A stretch of 64,000 nucleotides of DNA, taken from the NCBI GenBank assembly GCA_963820775.1, contig CAWGBF010000013.1, forward strand, positions 62,001 through 126,000. The letters are read 5' to 3'. The notes beneath the pieces are model-generated. The model was not told the DNA's origin, did no database searches, and was given only the letters and a program-made list of their open reading frames with translations. Positions 36,370 through 45,808 of the stretch are shown piece after piece (the first letter of the stretch is position 1; every line of letters begins with the position of its first letter). Source of the stretch: Roseiarcus sp963820775 (GTDB lineage: Bacteria; Pseudomonadota; Alphaproteobacteria; Rhizobiales; Beijerinckiaceae). The position numbers and the translations under genes were made by a program.

Positions 36370-38453
36370 GCGATCGTGCCCAGCGACTTCACCTCGAAGC
36401 CGCGCGCGATTTCCAGCTGCGACAAAACCGCCAGGGTGGGAAACATGCGCTCGATGATCATGCGCACGTAGGGTCGCGTCTCGGCGGCGGTGACGAGGGC
36501 GAACAAGCGCCGCTCGTCCATCCGTTTGCGGATCGCCGCAGAAGCCTCGGCTGCGAATTGCTCCATCAGCCGCGGGTCGATGTCGAATTCGATCACCTCG
36601 CCCTTCGGGTCCCGCTTGAGGCTCTGATGGAACGTGAGATCCCAGCGGGCGCCGAGCCTCAAGACGGCAAGCGCGCCTTCGTCGGCAAGGTCGCCGCAGA
36701 TCTGTTGGGAGAGCCGGATGCGCACCTGCTCGACAATCTGCTCAGGTCTTCGCACGTGCGGCGCGACTTCCGCCACCGCCTCCAGAATCAGACTGAGATT
36801 GCGGATTGAGACGCGCTCGGCGAGCAGGAGCTTGAGAGTCGCCAAGAGCCCGGACTGCGAGATTTGCGAGGGACACATATCGTCGAGCAGCCGCTTGTAC
36901 TCGGGTTCGAGCCGATCGAGGAGCGCGCGCATATCCTTGTACGACAACAGTTGGGCGAGGTTATTGTGGATGACCTCGCTCAAATGGGTGAGCAGCACCG
37001 AGACCGGATCGACGGGCTTGAAACCTGCGCGCCTAGCGTCCTTGACGAACGCCTCGGGAATCGCGATCGCCCGTATGCCGAACGCGGGTTCGCGCACTTC
37101 ATCGCCCGGCAGATTGGGGCGCGGTCCATCGCCGATGATGATGAGGTGGTCCGTAACCCGCAATTCCTGGGTCGTGACCGCGGCGCCATGAATCTTGATC
37201 TGATAGGTCCGCGGCGCCGCCCTGATTTCGTCGGAAAGACGAATCTCTGGAACGACGAAGCCATACTGGCGAGCGAACTTGCGCCGCATCTTGGCGATGC
37301 GGGAGCCAATTTCGTCGCGCGACGGCAGCAGCGCGGCGTTGAGCTCCTTGCTCAGGACGAGTTCGATTTCGAACGACTTGAGCTGCTCCTTGATCGATGC
37401 GCGCGCCTCGGCCTTGGCCCGCTCGTCTTTCGCCGCGGCCTTCGCCGCCTCAGCGACTCGGTCCTTTTCGATGCGCCGGGGGATGGCGACGCCGACGGAG
37501 GCCATCAGCCCGCCAATCAGCGCGAACGGCAGGAACGGCAGACCGGGAACGACGCCGAGCACCGCCATCGTCAGCGCGGCGAGAAAGAGCGCGTTGGGAT
37601 AGCCGCTCAATTGGTCGATGACCGCCTTATCGGCCGAGCCGCGCGTGCCGCCCTTGGCGACGAGAAGGCCGGCGGCGAGGGAAATGATGAGCGCCGGAAT
37701 CTGCGTCACCAGACCGTCGCCGACCGACAGTTTGGTGAAAACATCGGAGGCGGCGGCGAGCGTGAGGCCGTGCCGGGTGACGCCGATAACGATGCCGCCG
37801 AAGATATTGACGGCGAGAATGATGAGGCCGGCGATCGCGTCGCCGCGGACGAATTTCGACGCGCCGTCCATCGAGCCGAAGAACGCGCTTTCCTCCTCGA
37901 GCTCGCGCCTGCGCGCCTGCGCCACCTTCTCGTCGATAAGGCCAGCCGAGAGGTCGGCGTCGATCGCCATCTGCTTGCCGGGAATGGCGTCGAGGGTGAA
38001 GCGCGCCCCGACTTCGGCGATGCGGGTCGCGCCCTTGGTGATGACCAGGAAGTTGATCGTCACCAGGATCAGAAAAACGATGATGCCGATGACGAAATCG
38101 CCGCCCATCACCAGGCGGGCGAAGCCGCCAATGATGTAGCCAGCCGAGGTTGGTCCCTGTTCGCCGTGCGAAAGAATGAGCCGAGTGGTCGAAATGTTGA
38201 GCGCGAGGCGCAAGATCGTCGCCACCAGGAGCACGGTCGGGAAGGCCGAGAACTCGAGCGGCTTGTGGATCCACAAGGCCACCATCAGGATGAGCACCGA
38301 AAGTGCGATCGACAGCGCGAGGCCGAAGTCGATCATCACTGCCGGAACCGGGAGGAAGAAGAGGCAGAGAATGAGAACGATGCCGACGGCGAAGGCGATA
38401 TCCTTGCCGCCTCGGTTCGCCGCCGGCGCGCTCCCGACCGCCGTCAATGACAT
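36366..38453 (-). CDS. flhA: Flagellar type III export protein FlhA
   Basis: FlhA is the large export-gate subunit that docks chaperone-substrate complexes. The 695-residue protein has an N-terminal half with eight hydrophobic helices and the conserved cytoplasmic loop (TRIAEVGARFTLDAIPGKQM, AIDADLSAGLIDEKVAQARR, ESAFFGSMDGASKFVRGDAI). The C-terminal cytoplasmic domain follows (LTHLSEVIHNNLAQLLSYKD, LILEAVAEVAPHVRRPEQIV). The gene is intact. It is separated from fliQ upstream by an opposite-strand hydrolase gene. Confidence 0.97.
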   Translation of the reverse strand: MSLTAVGSAPAANRGGKDIAFAVGIVLILCLFFLPVPAVMIDFGLALSIALSVLILMVALWIHKPLEFSAFPTVLLVATILRLALNISTTRLILSHGEQGPTSAGYIIGGFARLVMGGDFVIGIIVFLILVTINFLVITKGATRIAEVGARFTLDAIPGKQMAIDADLSAGLIDEKVAQARRRELEEESAFFGSMDGASKFVRGDAIAGLIILAVNIFGGIVIGVTRHGLTLAAASDVFTKLSVGDGLVTQIPALIISLAAGLLVAKGGTRGSADKAVIDQLSGYPNALFLAALTMAVLGVVPGLPFLPFALIGGLMASVGVAIPRRIEKDRVAEAAKAAAKDERAKAEARASIKEQLKSFEIELVLSKELNAALLPSRDEIGSRIAKMRRKFARQYGFVVPEIRLSDEIRAAPRTYQIKIHGAAVTTQELRVTDHLIIIGDGPRPNLPGDEVREPAFGIRAIAIPEAFVKDARRAGFKPVDPVSVLLTHLSEVIHNNLAQLLSYKDMRALLDRLEPEYKRLLDDMCPSQISQSGLLATLKLLLAERVSIRNLSLILEAVAEVAPHVRRPEQIVEQVRIRLSQQICGDLADEGALAVLRLGARWDLTFHQSLKRDPKGEVIEFDIDPRLMEQFAAEASAAIRKRMDERRLFALVTAAETRPYVRMIIERMFPTLAVLSQLEIARGFEVKSLGTIA

Positions 38454-38567
38454 CGCCGCCCTCGCTCATCAGGAGCCGCCGGCACGCGGCCGCCCTGGGC
38501 GGCAGAGTGTGCGGCGAACCTTGCGCGAGGATCGAACGATAACTCGCATGGGCGCCGACTTGTCGGG

Positions 38568-39674
38568 ATGGAGGAAGCCGGCTACCTGAGTTTGTGGCGC
38601 GTTGGCTTCTCAGGCGCCGCAGAGGCCCCAGGCTCGGAGAGCAGCGTGAGCTTCCCCATTTTGGAGCATGTCGCCAAGAGCGCGCGGCACACAACCTTCT
38701 TTCTGTCTTGTGGCGCAGCACAAGGGACGCCGATCATCTTCGTGCACGGCTGGCCGGAGCTGTCGATCTCTTGGCGCGGGCAGCTTCCGGTCTTTGGCGG
38801 GTTGGGCTTTCGCGCTGTTGCGCCCGACATGCGCGGCTACGGGCGCTCCAGCGTCCATCCGCGGCACGAAGACTATGCGCTGGAAGAAATCGTCGCCGAC
38901 ATGCTCGAACTGTTAGATTCGCTCGAGGCGGAGACGGCGATCTGGGTCGGGCACGATTGGGGCTCGCCGGTCGTCTGGTCGATAGCCCAACACCATCCGG
39001 AACGTTGTCACGGCGTCGCCAACCTTTGTGTGCCCTACATCCCGGAAGGCTTTGCGGTCGAGACCGTCGCTCCGCTAGCCGACCGGGCCGTCTATCCGGT
39101 CGACAAGTTTCCGGCGGCGCAATGGGACTACCAATTGTTCTACCGCGAGAATTTTGCGGCCGCGGAGGCCGGCTTCGAGAGCGACGTGGGCGCAACCGTC
39201 CGGGCGCTCTTCCGCGCCGGCAATCCGGCGGGCAAAGGCAAGCCTGTACGCACCGCTTTCGTTCGCGCCCATGGAGGCTCCTTCGGTCCCAGCAATTCGG
39301 CGCCCGATCTGCCGCGTGACCCGGGCGTGCTGAGCGAAGAGGAAGAGCATCGCTATGTGGCCGCGCTGGAAAGCAATGGGTTCTTCGGGCCTTGCAGCTG
39401 GTACATGAATTGGCAAGCCAATCTCGGCTACGCTGAGCGCGGGAAAGCCAACTGGAACCTCAACATGCCCGTGCTCTTCATGCACGCCGCTTACGATTAT
39501 ATCTGCGAGACCCTGGTTTCGCGCCTCGCCGAGCCGATGCGCGCCCACTGCAGCAACCTGACCGAAGTCACGATTCCCTCCGGCCATTGGATGGCGCAGG
39601 AGAAGCCGGTCGAGGTCAATGCGGCGCTGGCGAAATGGGTAAGTTCGCAGTTTCCGAGGTTATGGCCGGTGTAG
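38568..39674 (+). CDS. Alpha/beta-hydrolase, epoxide-hydrolase-like
   Basis: The protein carries the fold motifs of soluble epoxide hydrolases: HGWPELSISWRGQ (oxyanion HGxP), nucleophile Asp in WVGHDWGSPVVW, a lid with Tyr residues (WDYQLFYREN, GPCSWYMNWQ), and the C-terminal His in PSGHWMAQEKP. The likely true start is GTG near 38646 (VSFPILEHVAKS), since the first 25 residues of the longer frame are atypical; that gives about 342 residues. It lies on the opposite strand, between fliQ and flhA. Confidence 0.85.
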   Translation: MEEAGYLSLWRVGFSGAAEAPGSESSVSFPILEHVAKSARHTTFFLSCGAAQGTPIIFVHGWPELSISWRGQLPVFGGLGFRAVAPDMRGYGRSSVHPRHEDYALEEIVADMLELLDSLEAETAIWVGHDWGSPVVWSIAQHHPERCHGVANLCVPYIPEGFAVETVAPLADRAVYPVDKFPAAQWDYQLFYRENFAAAEAGFESDVGATVRALFRAGNPAGKGKPVRTAFVRAHGGSFGPSNSAPDLPRDPGVLSEEEEHRYVAALESNGFFGPCSWYMNWQANLGYAERGKANWNLNMPVLFMHAAYDYICETLVSRLAEPMRAHCSNLTEVTIPSGHWMAQEKPVEVNAALAKWVSSQFPRLWPV

Positions 39675-39677
39675 AGT

Positions 39678-39947
39678 CTACTTGTACCCTTGCTCGATCC
39701 GCGCGTAGATCGACTGGGTGAAGATCGAAAACTTGGCGCCGACGAACGAGGCCGTGAGACTTGCGGCGACAAAAACCGCGATCATCTTCGGCACGAAGGT
39801 AAGCGTCATCTCTTGGATCTGGGTCAGGGCCTGTAAGAGCGCGATCACGACGCCGACCGCCATCGCCGCGCCGACGCAAGGCCCGGCGCCGACCACCACC
39901 ATCCAGATGGCCGACTGGACGAGATCGATCGCGTCGCCTTCGTTCAT
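39678..39947 (-). CDS. fliQ: Flagellar type III export gate protein FliQ
   Basis: This 89-residue protein with two transmembrane helices (AIWMVVVGAGPCVGAAMAVG and MIAVFVAASLTASFVGAKF) has the central FliQ motif LLQALTQIQEMTLTFVPKM. It forms the export gate with FliP and FliR. Its ATG at 39947 overlaps the flgD stop, which fixes the start. A longer frame through to 40355 is the shifted flgD frame, not a fusion. Confidence 0.93.
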   Translation of the reverse strand: MNEGDAIDLVQSAIWMVVVGAGPCVGAAMAVGVVIALLQALTQIQEMTLTFVPKMIAVFVAASLTASFVGAKFSIFTQSIYARIEQGYK

Positions 39948-40355
39948 TGCACGATCGCCCCGTTGGCGAGCGACACCGTCGCGCCGCTGGTCAGCGTAGC
40001 CATCGCGCCGGCGCTGCCGACGCTGACCGAGGCGACCTCGCCCGAGGTTGACCCATCGGCGGAGGTGACTGTGCGGCCGATCAGCTGCTCGGCCTGGCTG
40101 AGCGAGGTCGCAGTCAACAGCGAGGCCAGAGTTCGTGTTGCTCTGCACCGCTTGTCCGACCTCGGAGACGGTGGCGAGCTGCGACACCATCTGCGACGGG
40201 TCCATGGGCTGCGTTGGATCCTGATTCTTCATCTCCGCCATGAGAAGGGTGAGAAAATCGTTGTATCCGAGGGTCTGCGTCGCCGCGCTCGCTGACGCGC
40301 CAGTCGAGGCCGATGCGGCAGGGGAAGCGACGGGGGAGGTGGCGTTGACGGTCAT
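39944..40355 (-). CDS. flgD: Flagellar hook assembly scaffold FlgD, one frameshift
   Basis: FlgD caps the growing hook. The N-terminal conserved region is clear (TLGYNDFLTLLMAEMKNQDP, TQPMDPSQMVSQLATVSEVG). One extra base near 40120 shifts the frame; the correct continuation includes ASLLTATSLSQAEQLIGRTV and ends VSLANGAIVQ at 39944. The joined product is about 136 residues, the short alphaproteobacterial form without the full C-terminal domain. It overlaps fliQ by four bases and follows flbT. Confidence 0.88.
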
Positions 40356-40370
40356 GGAGTTCTCCTTGCT

Positions 40371-40775
40371 TCAGGCGGCGCTCGGCGTGTCGGCGAGCGG
40401 CTGAAGCTCCTTGTCCTCGAGTGCGAACAGGCCACGGAGGGCTTTTAACGCCTCGAAATTGCGGCTGCGGAGGAGCGACACGTCGACGCTCTTGAGCCCC
40501 GCGGACAACTCGGGCGTGCAATAGGCGCCGAGCGCCGCCTCGATCAGCGAATGGGCGAGCGGCGCGGCGCTGCCAGCAGCCGTCGGGTCCATCAGCATGA
40601 TCTGGACGGCGAAATAGATCTGACGGACCAGCGTCGTCGCCTCCTCCGCCTGCATCACATGGTTCTCGAGCAGGAAAGTGACCTCGTTCAAAAGTTCGAT
40701 CGAGGCCTTCCGGTCGATGCGGATGACCGCGCCGTTGATGAAAAATCGTTCCCCGGCCCTGAGCGTGATGTTCAT
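40371..40775 (-). CDS. flbT: Flagellar biosynthesis repressor FlbT
   Basis: FlbT binds flagellin mRNA in alphaproteobacteria and links flagellin translation to assembly. The 134-residue protein has the conserved start LRAGERFFINGAVIRIDRK and the core ENHVMQAEEATTLVRQIYFA. The adjacent flaF gene encodes its functional partner. flbT lies downstream of flaF on the same strand. It is intact. Confidence 0.94.
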   Translation of the reverse strand: MNITLRAGERFFINGAVIRIDRKASIELLNEVTFLLENHVMQAEEATTLVRQIYFAVQIMLMDPTAAGSAAPLAHSLIEAALGAYCTPELSAGLKSVDVSLLRSRNFEALKALRGLFALEDKELQPLADTPSAA

Positions 40776-40788
40776 GCGGCGGCCCCCT

Positions 40789-41136
40789 TCACTTGAGCCC
40801 GTCGCGAATCAGCTCGTTGATTTCGATCATCGGCGTCAGATCGTTGGTCAGTCCGCCGCACACGCGGTCGATCTCCTTCATCATCCAGATGCCAATCGAG
40901 ATGATCACGGCTCGGAGCTGGTCCGGCAGCTCGTTGTTCGGGTCGTTGAGGTCGTTGATGAAAAGCGTCCAGAGGCGGCGGAGGTAGAACAGCGCGTCGA
41001 TGCGCTCGCGCGATTGCGGCCCCTTCTCCTGGGCTGCGCGCAGCATGGCGATCAGGCGGTCCATCGCCGCGCGCTCGCGAGCGCGCATCGTCTGGCGGGA
41101 ATCCTCGATCACATCGTTGTAAGCAAATTCGTACAT
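40789..41136 (-). CDS. flaF: Flagellar biosynthesis regulator FlaF
   Basis: FlaF is needed for flagellin production and secretion and works opposite to FlbT. The protein of about 115 residues shows the family pattern MYEFAYNDVIEDSRQTMRAR, RIDALFYLRRLWTLFINDL and LPDQLRAVIISIGIWMMKEI. The ATG at 41136 is preferred over the GTG at 41148 because AAGGA lies just upstream of it and FlaF proteins begin near this residue. It sits between flgL and flbT. Confidence 0.92.
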   Translation of the reverse strand: MYEFAYNDVIEDSRQTMRARERAAMDRLIAMLRAAQEKGPQSRERIDALFYLRRLWTLFINDLNDPNNELPDQLRAVIISIGIWMMKEIDRVCGGLTNDLTPMIEINELIRDGLK

Positions 41137-41152
41137 CGCGTCCTTCACGCTT

Positions 41153-42220
41153 TCATGCGATCGGCAGATATTGCGCCAGATTGAGCTGCTGCAGACGCGC
41201 GGTGAGCTCGTAGGCCATCTGGATCTGATTGGTCAGACTGCTGATCTGGGCGGCCGTCGCCGTGGGGTTGACGGTGTCCAGGTTGCCAAGCTGGCTTTGC
41301 AGGATGGTGAGCTGCGAGCTCATCGAATTATTCGCGTCGGTGACGGCGCTCTGCGTCGAGCCGAGCCCGGCCTGAAGGTTGATCAAAGAATCGACGCCTT
41401 GCGAAACGAACGAGCCGGCGGCCGTGGCCACGGCCTGCTGCGCATCGCTGCTGAGCGCGGATCCGCCGAATTCGCTCAACATCGCGTAAGCTTGAGCCAA
41501 TTGTTGAAAGCCTGGCTGATTGGCGTTGGTCGAGGTCGTGACGGTCTGACCCGGCGCGATCTCGGCGTTCGTGTTGACGCTCGAGGCGGACGACCAGTCG
41601 GCGCTCCATGGGGCGCCTTGGAAGAGAGTCGCGAACGGCCCGGAAAGAAAGCTCTGCATCGCCGGCGCGGAGATGTTCGCCGCGCCCGGATCGGTCGGCA
41701 GGACGCCGAACGCCGTTTGAAAAGCCTGGTCAACCGCGGTCTTGGCGGCCGACGTCGGAGTCGAATAATAGTCCGCCATCGGCGCGACGGCGGAGTTGAT
41801 TCCGCCAAAAACATATTGATCGCCCGATGTCGTATTGACCCCGCTGATCAGCGACTGCAGCGCCGATTGGCCCATGTTCTGAAGCGAGGCGCCGGAATTG
41901 GCGCCGGGCGTCCATGCCGCCAGATCCTGCAATGTCGTCCGGGCGCTTGACTGGATCGCCTGCAGCGCGTTCTGCGCAGTCGACAAGCTGGTCGAAACGA
42001 CGCTGTTGCCGCTCGTCAGCGTCTGCAACTGACCGACCTGTTCTTTGAGCGAAAGTTCGTAGCCGGACTGGTCGCCCAGCTGCAGCCCGAGATTGGCGTA
42101 CTGGCCGGTCAATTCCTCGGTCATCGCGCTGGTGAGCTGCGACTGAGCCTGCATGACCGGGCCCACCAGGCTGTTAGCCAGGTAGTTGGTCGACACAAAG
42201 TTTGCGCCCACGGTGGTCAT
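41153..42220 (-). CDS. flgL: Flagellar hook-associated protein 3 (FlgL)
   Basis: FlgL forms the hook-filament junction together with FlgK. The 355-residue protein has the flagellin-like N-terminal helix region (FVSTNYLANSLVGPVMQAQS, then ELTGQYANLGLQLGDQSGYE) and a matching C-terminal helix (DANNSMSSQLTILQSQLGN, QIQMAYELTARLQQLNLAQY). The start overlaps the flgK stop by four bases. It is exported through the flagellar type III gate, so it has no cleavable signal. Confidence 0.93.
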   Translation of the reverse strand: MTTVGANFVSTNYLANSLVGPVMQAQSQLTSAMTEELTGQYANLGLQLGDQSGYELSLKEQVGQLQTLTSGNSVVSTSLSTAQNALQAIQSSARTTLQDLAAWTPGANSGASLQNMGQSALQSLISGVNTTSGDQYVFGGINSAVAPMADYYSTPTSAAKTAVDQAFQTAFGVLPTDPGAANISAPAMQSFLSGPFATLFQGAPWSADWSSASSVNTNAEIAPGQTVTTSTNANQPGFQQLAQAYAMLSEFGGSALSSDAQQAVATAAGSFVSQGVDSLINLQAGLGSTQSAVTDANNSMSSQLTILQSQLGNLDTVNPTATAAQISSLTNQIQMAYELTARLQQLNLAQYLPIA

Positions 42221-43719
42221 GCCGCCTGCAACAGGGCTGAGAACATGCTGCTGACGGTCGTCAACAGCTTCGCGGTCGAAGCGTAGGAGTTTTCGAGGTT
42301 CAGCATGTTGGTCATTTCGGCGTCCAGATTGACGCCGGTCGCGTTCGACAACGCTGAGGCCGCCTGTGTTGCAAGTGCGTTTTGATAGGAGGATGCGTCG
42401 CTTGCCCGCTGGTTCTGGGCTTGCAGCCAGCTCACCGAGGCGTTGGCGTAACCGGTAAGACTGGCCGATGGGTCGAGGCCAGCGGACGGATCGAAGCTCT
42501 GCGTCGCGCTGATTTGTCCGAGAAGCTCCTGGATGCGTCCCGTGAAGCTGGCCGCCCCGGTCATGTTATAGGTATAGGCCGGGTTTCCGGGGTCGGAGAC
42601 GCCGCCGTCGCGCAGAAGATTCGGATTGCCGCCCCGCGACGGATCGACATTGGGATTGACCTCTATCGCGGCGCCAAGACCCGTGGTCGCCGACATCGAG
42701 GGTAGGCCGGTCGCTCCCGGCGTAGTGAATAGGCCCGGCAGCGAGGGCAGTGTCGGGGTAGCCGACTGATCGCTTTCGGCGAAGGCGTTGATGAGGCCGC
42801 CGGCGATCTGGTCGAGCTGGGCCTGATACTCGGGCGCGAGCGTATCCCGCAACGCCGCATAACCGGTGAGCGCGCCCGATTGAATCGGCATGGGCGAATT
42901 GGCGCCTGTGATCGGCACGCCGCCGACGGTGACCGCGCCGCCGTTCGCGCCATCGACAAGCGTAGGCGTCGCGGTGAATGAAACCGTGCGCGGCGTGTCC
43001 TGGAACAGGGTGACGCCGCTGTCGGTGTAGATCGACTGCGACCCATTGGCGGCGATGACGGTCGAGACGCCGATCTGCTGCGCGAGTTGGGTCACGATCG
43101 AGTCCCGCGTATCCTCGGCGCTCGAGACGTTGGCGCCGGTCTGAAGCCCGGTGACGACGGCGTTGTTCGCGGCTGTGAACTGATTGAGGAGCGAATTGAT
43201 CGTACTGACCGACGAGGCCATTTTCTGGTCGGCGGTTTCGCGCACTTGCTGGACCGTTGCGCTCGCGCTGTTGAGCGACGAGGCGAGATCGGAGGCGGCC
43301 GACACCACCGCGTCGGCGGCGGACGACGAGGTCGGCGAGTCCGCGTAGGTTGTGAGCGCGCTTTGCAGGTTGGCGAGCATGGCGGAGGGCGAGGCGCCGT
43401 TCTGGTTGACGCCCGAGGTCGAAGAAGTCGATGAACTGTCATCGACGGTTTGGGCTAAGGTCGACAGCCCGTCGGAGATCGCCTGCTGCGCCGCCGCCTG
43501 GGAGGTCGAGCTCGAGACCTGCTCCAGGAGCGCGGCGTTGGCCTCTCGGGTGATCAAAGCGACGTCCGCGCCGCCGTAGGAATTTGTCACGACATTCGCG
43601 ATCTCGCGCGAATAGCCGGGGGTATTGACGTTTGCGATGTTGTTCGAGACGACACCGGTCTGCGCCGCATTGGCGGCGAAGGAAGAGGTGATGACGTTGA
43701 ACGCGGTCGACAGGCTCAT
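42217..43719 (-). CDS. flgK: Flagellar hook-associated protein 1 (FlgK)
   Basis: FlgK is the first junction protein on the hook. The 500-residue protein opens with the rod/hook-family motif FAANAAQTGVVSNNIANVNT followed by PGYSREIANVV. It closes with the axial C-terminal motif NLDAEMTNMLNLENSYASTA, then KLLTTVSSMFSALL. The middle is Ser/Thr/Gly/Ala-rich, as usual for surface-exposed flagellar proteins. It lies between flgE and flgL. Confidence 0.95.
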   Translation of the reverse strand: MSLSTAFNVITSSFAANAAQTGVVSNNIANVNTPGYSREIANVVTNSYGGADVALITREANAALLEQVSSSTSQAAAQQAISDGLSTLAQTVDDSSSTSSTSGVNQNGASPSAMLANLQSALTTYADSPTSSSAADAVVSAASDLASSLNSASATVQQVRETADQKMASSVSTINSLLNQFTAANNAVVTGLQTGANVSSAEDTRDSIVTQLAQQIGVSTVIAANGSQSIYTDSGVTLFQDTPRTVSFTATPTLVDGANGGAVTVGGVPITGANSPMPIQSGALTGYAALRDTLAPEYQAQLDQIAGGLINAFAESDQSATPTLPSLPGLFTTPGATGLPSMSATTGLGAAIEVNPNVDPSRGGNPNLLRDGGVSDPGNPAYTYNMTGAASFTGRIQELLGQISATQSFDPSAGLDPSASLTGYANASVSWLQAQNQRASDASSYQNALATQAASALSNATGVNLDAEMTNMLNLENSYASTAKLLTTVSSMFSALLQAA

Positions 43720-43744
43720 CGAAGGTTCCCGGGCTTGTTCGAGC

Positions 43745-44991
43745 TTATGGCTTCAACCCGTTCAGGACGTCGAGAATATTGGCGCCCGTCTGAAACACCT
43801 TGGAGTTTGCCTCGTAGGCGCTCTGCGCCTGGATCATATCGGTCAGCTCCGTAGCCAGGTCGACGGTCGAGCTTTCGAGCGATGACGCTTCGATCTTGCC
43901 AAAGCCGGCGCCGCCGGCGGTTCCTAAAAACACGGGGCCGGAAGCAGACGTCTGCAGGTAGGCGCCGCCGTTGACCGAAGCGAGATTGTCGGGGCTCACG
44001 ACATTGGCCAACGGAATTTCGTAGGCGACGCTCGAGGTCCCGTTCGCGTAGTTGAACGTCAAGGAACCAGAGGTCGAGATGGAGACCCCGCTGATTCCGC
44101 TGGGCGCGTTGCCGTTCGCTGTCGCCGCAGTCACGTTAAAGCCGGCCGCAAGTTGCGTCATGTTGCTCAGATCGAGGTTCATCGTCTGGCCATTCGGGAC
44201 CGTGAACGAAAGCGGCGAACCGGACGATAGCGTGCCGTTCGTAGGGTTGAAGGTCAGAGTTTGCGTCGCCAGCGGGCCTGACGAATAGGGAAAGCCGCCG
44301 TTGGCGGAAGCCGTCGACGCATCGTATGCATCCGCCTCCCAGGTGTTGGATCCGGTATTGGTGAAATAGAGATTGATCGTGTGCGAGCCGCCGAGATTGT
44401 CGTACACGACAAGCGACGTCGCCTCGGTATAGGTCGCGCCCGGAGAATTGGTGGACGGCAAATTCGCCGGAGCGACCGGGGTCGCGGTCGACGGCAGATT
44501 GGCGGTGAGTGAGGCGCTGGTGGTCGCCGTCGCGGTCTGCCCAGCGTTGACGACGTTCACCTTCTGAAGGCCCGTCAGCGAGTTGGCCGCGAGCGGCGAA
44601 GCGCCGTTTTGCACGTTGGCCGCCATCAGGTAGTAGCCGGCGCTGTTGACGAGATTTCCTGAGGCGTCGGGCGTGAAGGAGCCGTTGCGCGTCAGATACG
44701 TTGTGCCGCTGGAGTTCGGACACTACAAAAAACCCGGCGCCCTGGACGGCGAGGTTGGTCGTCGTTGAAGTGGAGATGACACTGCCCTGGAGCGCGTTGC
44801 GCGACACCTGGGTCGTGGAGACGCCGCCAAAATCCTGCGAGCCGTTGCCGATCTGATCGACCAGAACTCGTGAAGTCGGTCTCGACGTTCTTGTAGCCGG
44901 TGGTGTTCGAGTTGGCGACGTTCTGGGAAATCGTCGATAGCCAGTTTGAATTGCCCTGCATGCCAGAAACGCTGGTGTTCATAATGCTCAT
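43745..44991 (-). CDS. flgE: Flagellar hook protein FlgE, two frameshifts
   Basis: FlgE polymerises into the hook. The start at 44991 reads MSIMNTSVSGMQGNSNWLST with the family motif SQNVANSNTTGYKNVETDF. Extra bases near 44865 and 44715 move the frame twice; the middle piece contains VSRNALQGSVISTSTTTNLA and QGAGFFVVS. The C-terminal 290 residues are continuous and end VDLATELTDMIQAQSAYEAN with VFQTGANILDVLNGL, the standard hook terminus. The joined length is about 414 residues. Confidence 0.9.
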
Positions 44992-45073
44992 GGAAGCGTC
45001 CTCGACGGATAGGCGCATTTGAGGCGCGCGGCCTTGCGCCAGGCTGGCGCTGGATTGGGCTCTCAGCGCTCGA

Positions 45074-45808
45074 TCAGCTCGCCGAACGCACCAGGCTTCC
45101 GATCAACAGGTTCCAGCCGTCGATCAGGACGAAGAACAGAATCTTGACCGGTAGCGAGATGACCGAAGGCGGGAGCATCATCATGCCCATCGACATCGTC
45201 AGCGTCGCAACGATCATGTCGATGACGAGAAACGGCAACACAATCAGGAAGCCGATTTCGAAGCCGCGACGGAGCTCGGAAATCATGAAGGCGGGGATAA
45301 GGAGCCTGAAGTCCACTTTGGACCGGTCGGCGACGTAGAAACGCCCTTTGGACAGGCCCTCGAACAAAGCCATATCCTTTTCCCGAACCTGGCCAAGCAT
45401 GAATTCTCGAAACGGCTCGACGACCGCGGCGAGCGCGTCCTGCTGACTGATCTTATTGTCCATCAGCGGCTGCAGCCCGTTTTGCCATGCGCGGTCGAAC
45501 GTCGGCGCCATGACGAAGAAGGTCATGAACAGCGCCAGGCTGATGAGGACGAGATTGGCCGGCGCGCTCTGTAAGCCGAGGCCGGAGCGCAGGAACGAGA
45601 GCGCGACGATGAACCGCGTGAAGCTCGTGACCATGATGAGAAGGCCTGGCGCCACCGAAAGCACGGTCAAAATCGCGACCAGCTCGATGATGCGGCCGCT
45701 CGCCGTGGCGCCCCCGGCGGGAATCAAGGCGTTGAGGTCAACCGTCTGCGCCGCCGCCGGACAGCTTGCCGCCAGGAGCGCGACGCCTGCGCAGATTGCC
45801 CGTTTCAT
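45074..45808 (-). CDS. fliP: Flagellar type III export gate protein FliP
   Basis: The 244-residue protein has a cleavable signal (MKRAICAGVALLAASCPAAA), a known feature of FliP. Its membrane core has the motifs IMVTSFTRFIVALSFLR, LVLISLALFMTFFVMAP, LLIPAFMISELRRGFEIGF and DMIVATLTMSMGMMMLPP. It builds the export-gate core with FliQ and FliR. Its start overlaps the fliL stop by four bases. It is the last gene of the long motA-to-fliP run on this strand. Confidence 0.96.
   Translation of the reverse strand: MKRAICAGVALLAASCPAAAQTVDLNALIPAGGATASGRIIELVAILTVLSVAPGLLIMVTSFTRFIVALSFLRSGLGLQSAPANLVLISLALFMTFFVMAPTFDRAWQNGLQPLMDNKISQQDALAAVVEPFREFMLGQVREKDMALFEGLSKGRFYVADRSKVDFRLLIPAFMISELRRGFEIGFLIVLPFLVIDMIVATLTMSMGMMMLPPSVISLPVKILFFVLIDGWNLLIGSLVRSAS

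Noticed and set aside
36864..38450. 528-codon forward frame
   Set aside because: It is the antisense shadow of flhA, rich in Arg, Asp and His from GC-rich codons, with no recognisable product.
39678..40355. A single FlgD-FliQ fusion protein
   Set aside because: The continuous frame arises because the extra base near 40120 pushes flgD into the fliQ frame. The middle residues are nonsense, and flgD has its own natural end (VSLANGAIVQ) overlapping the FliQ start.
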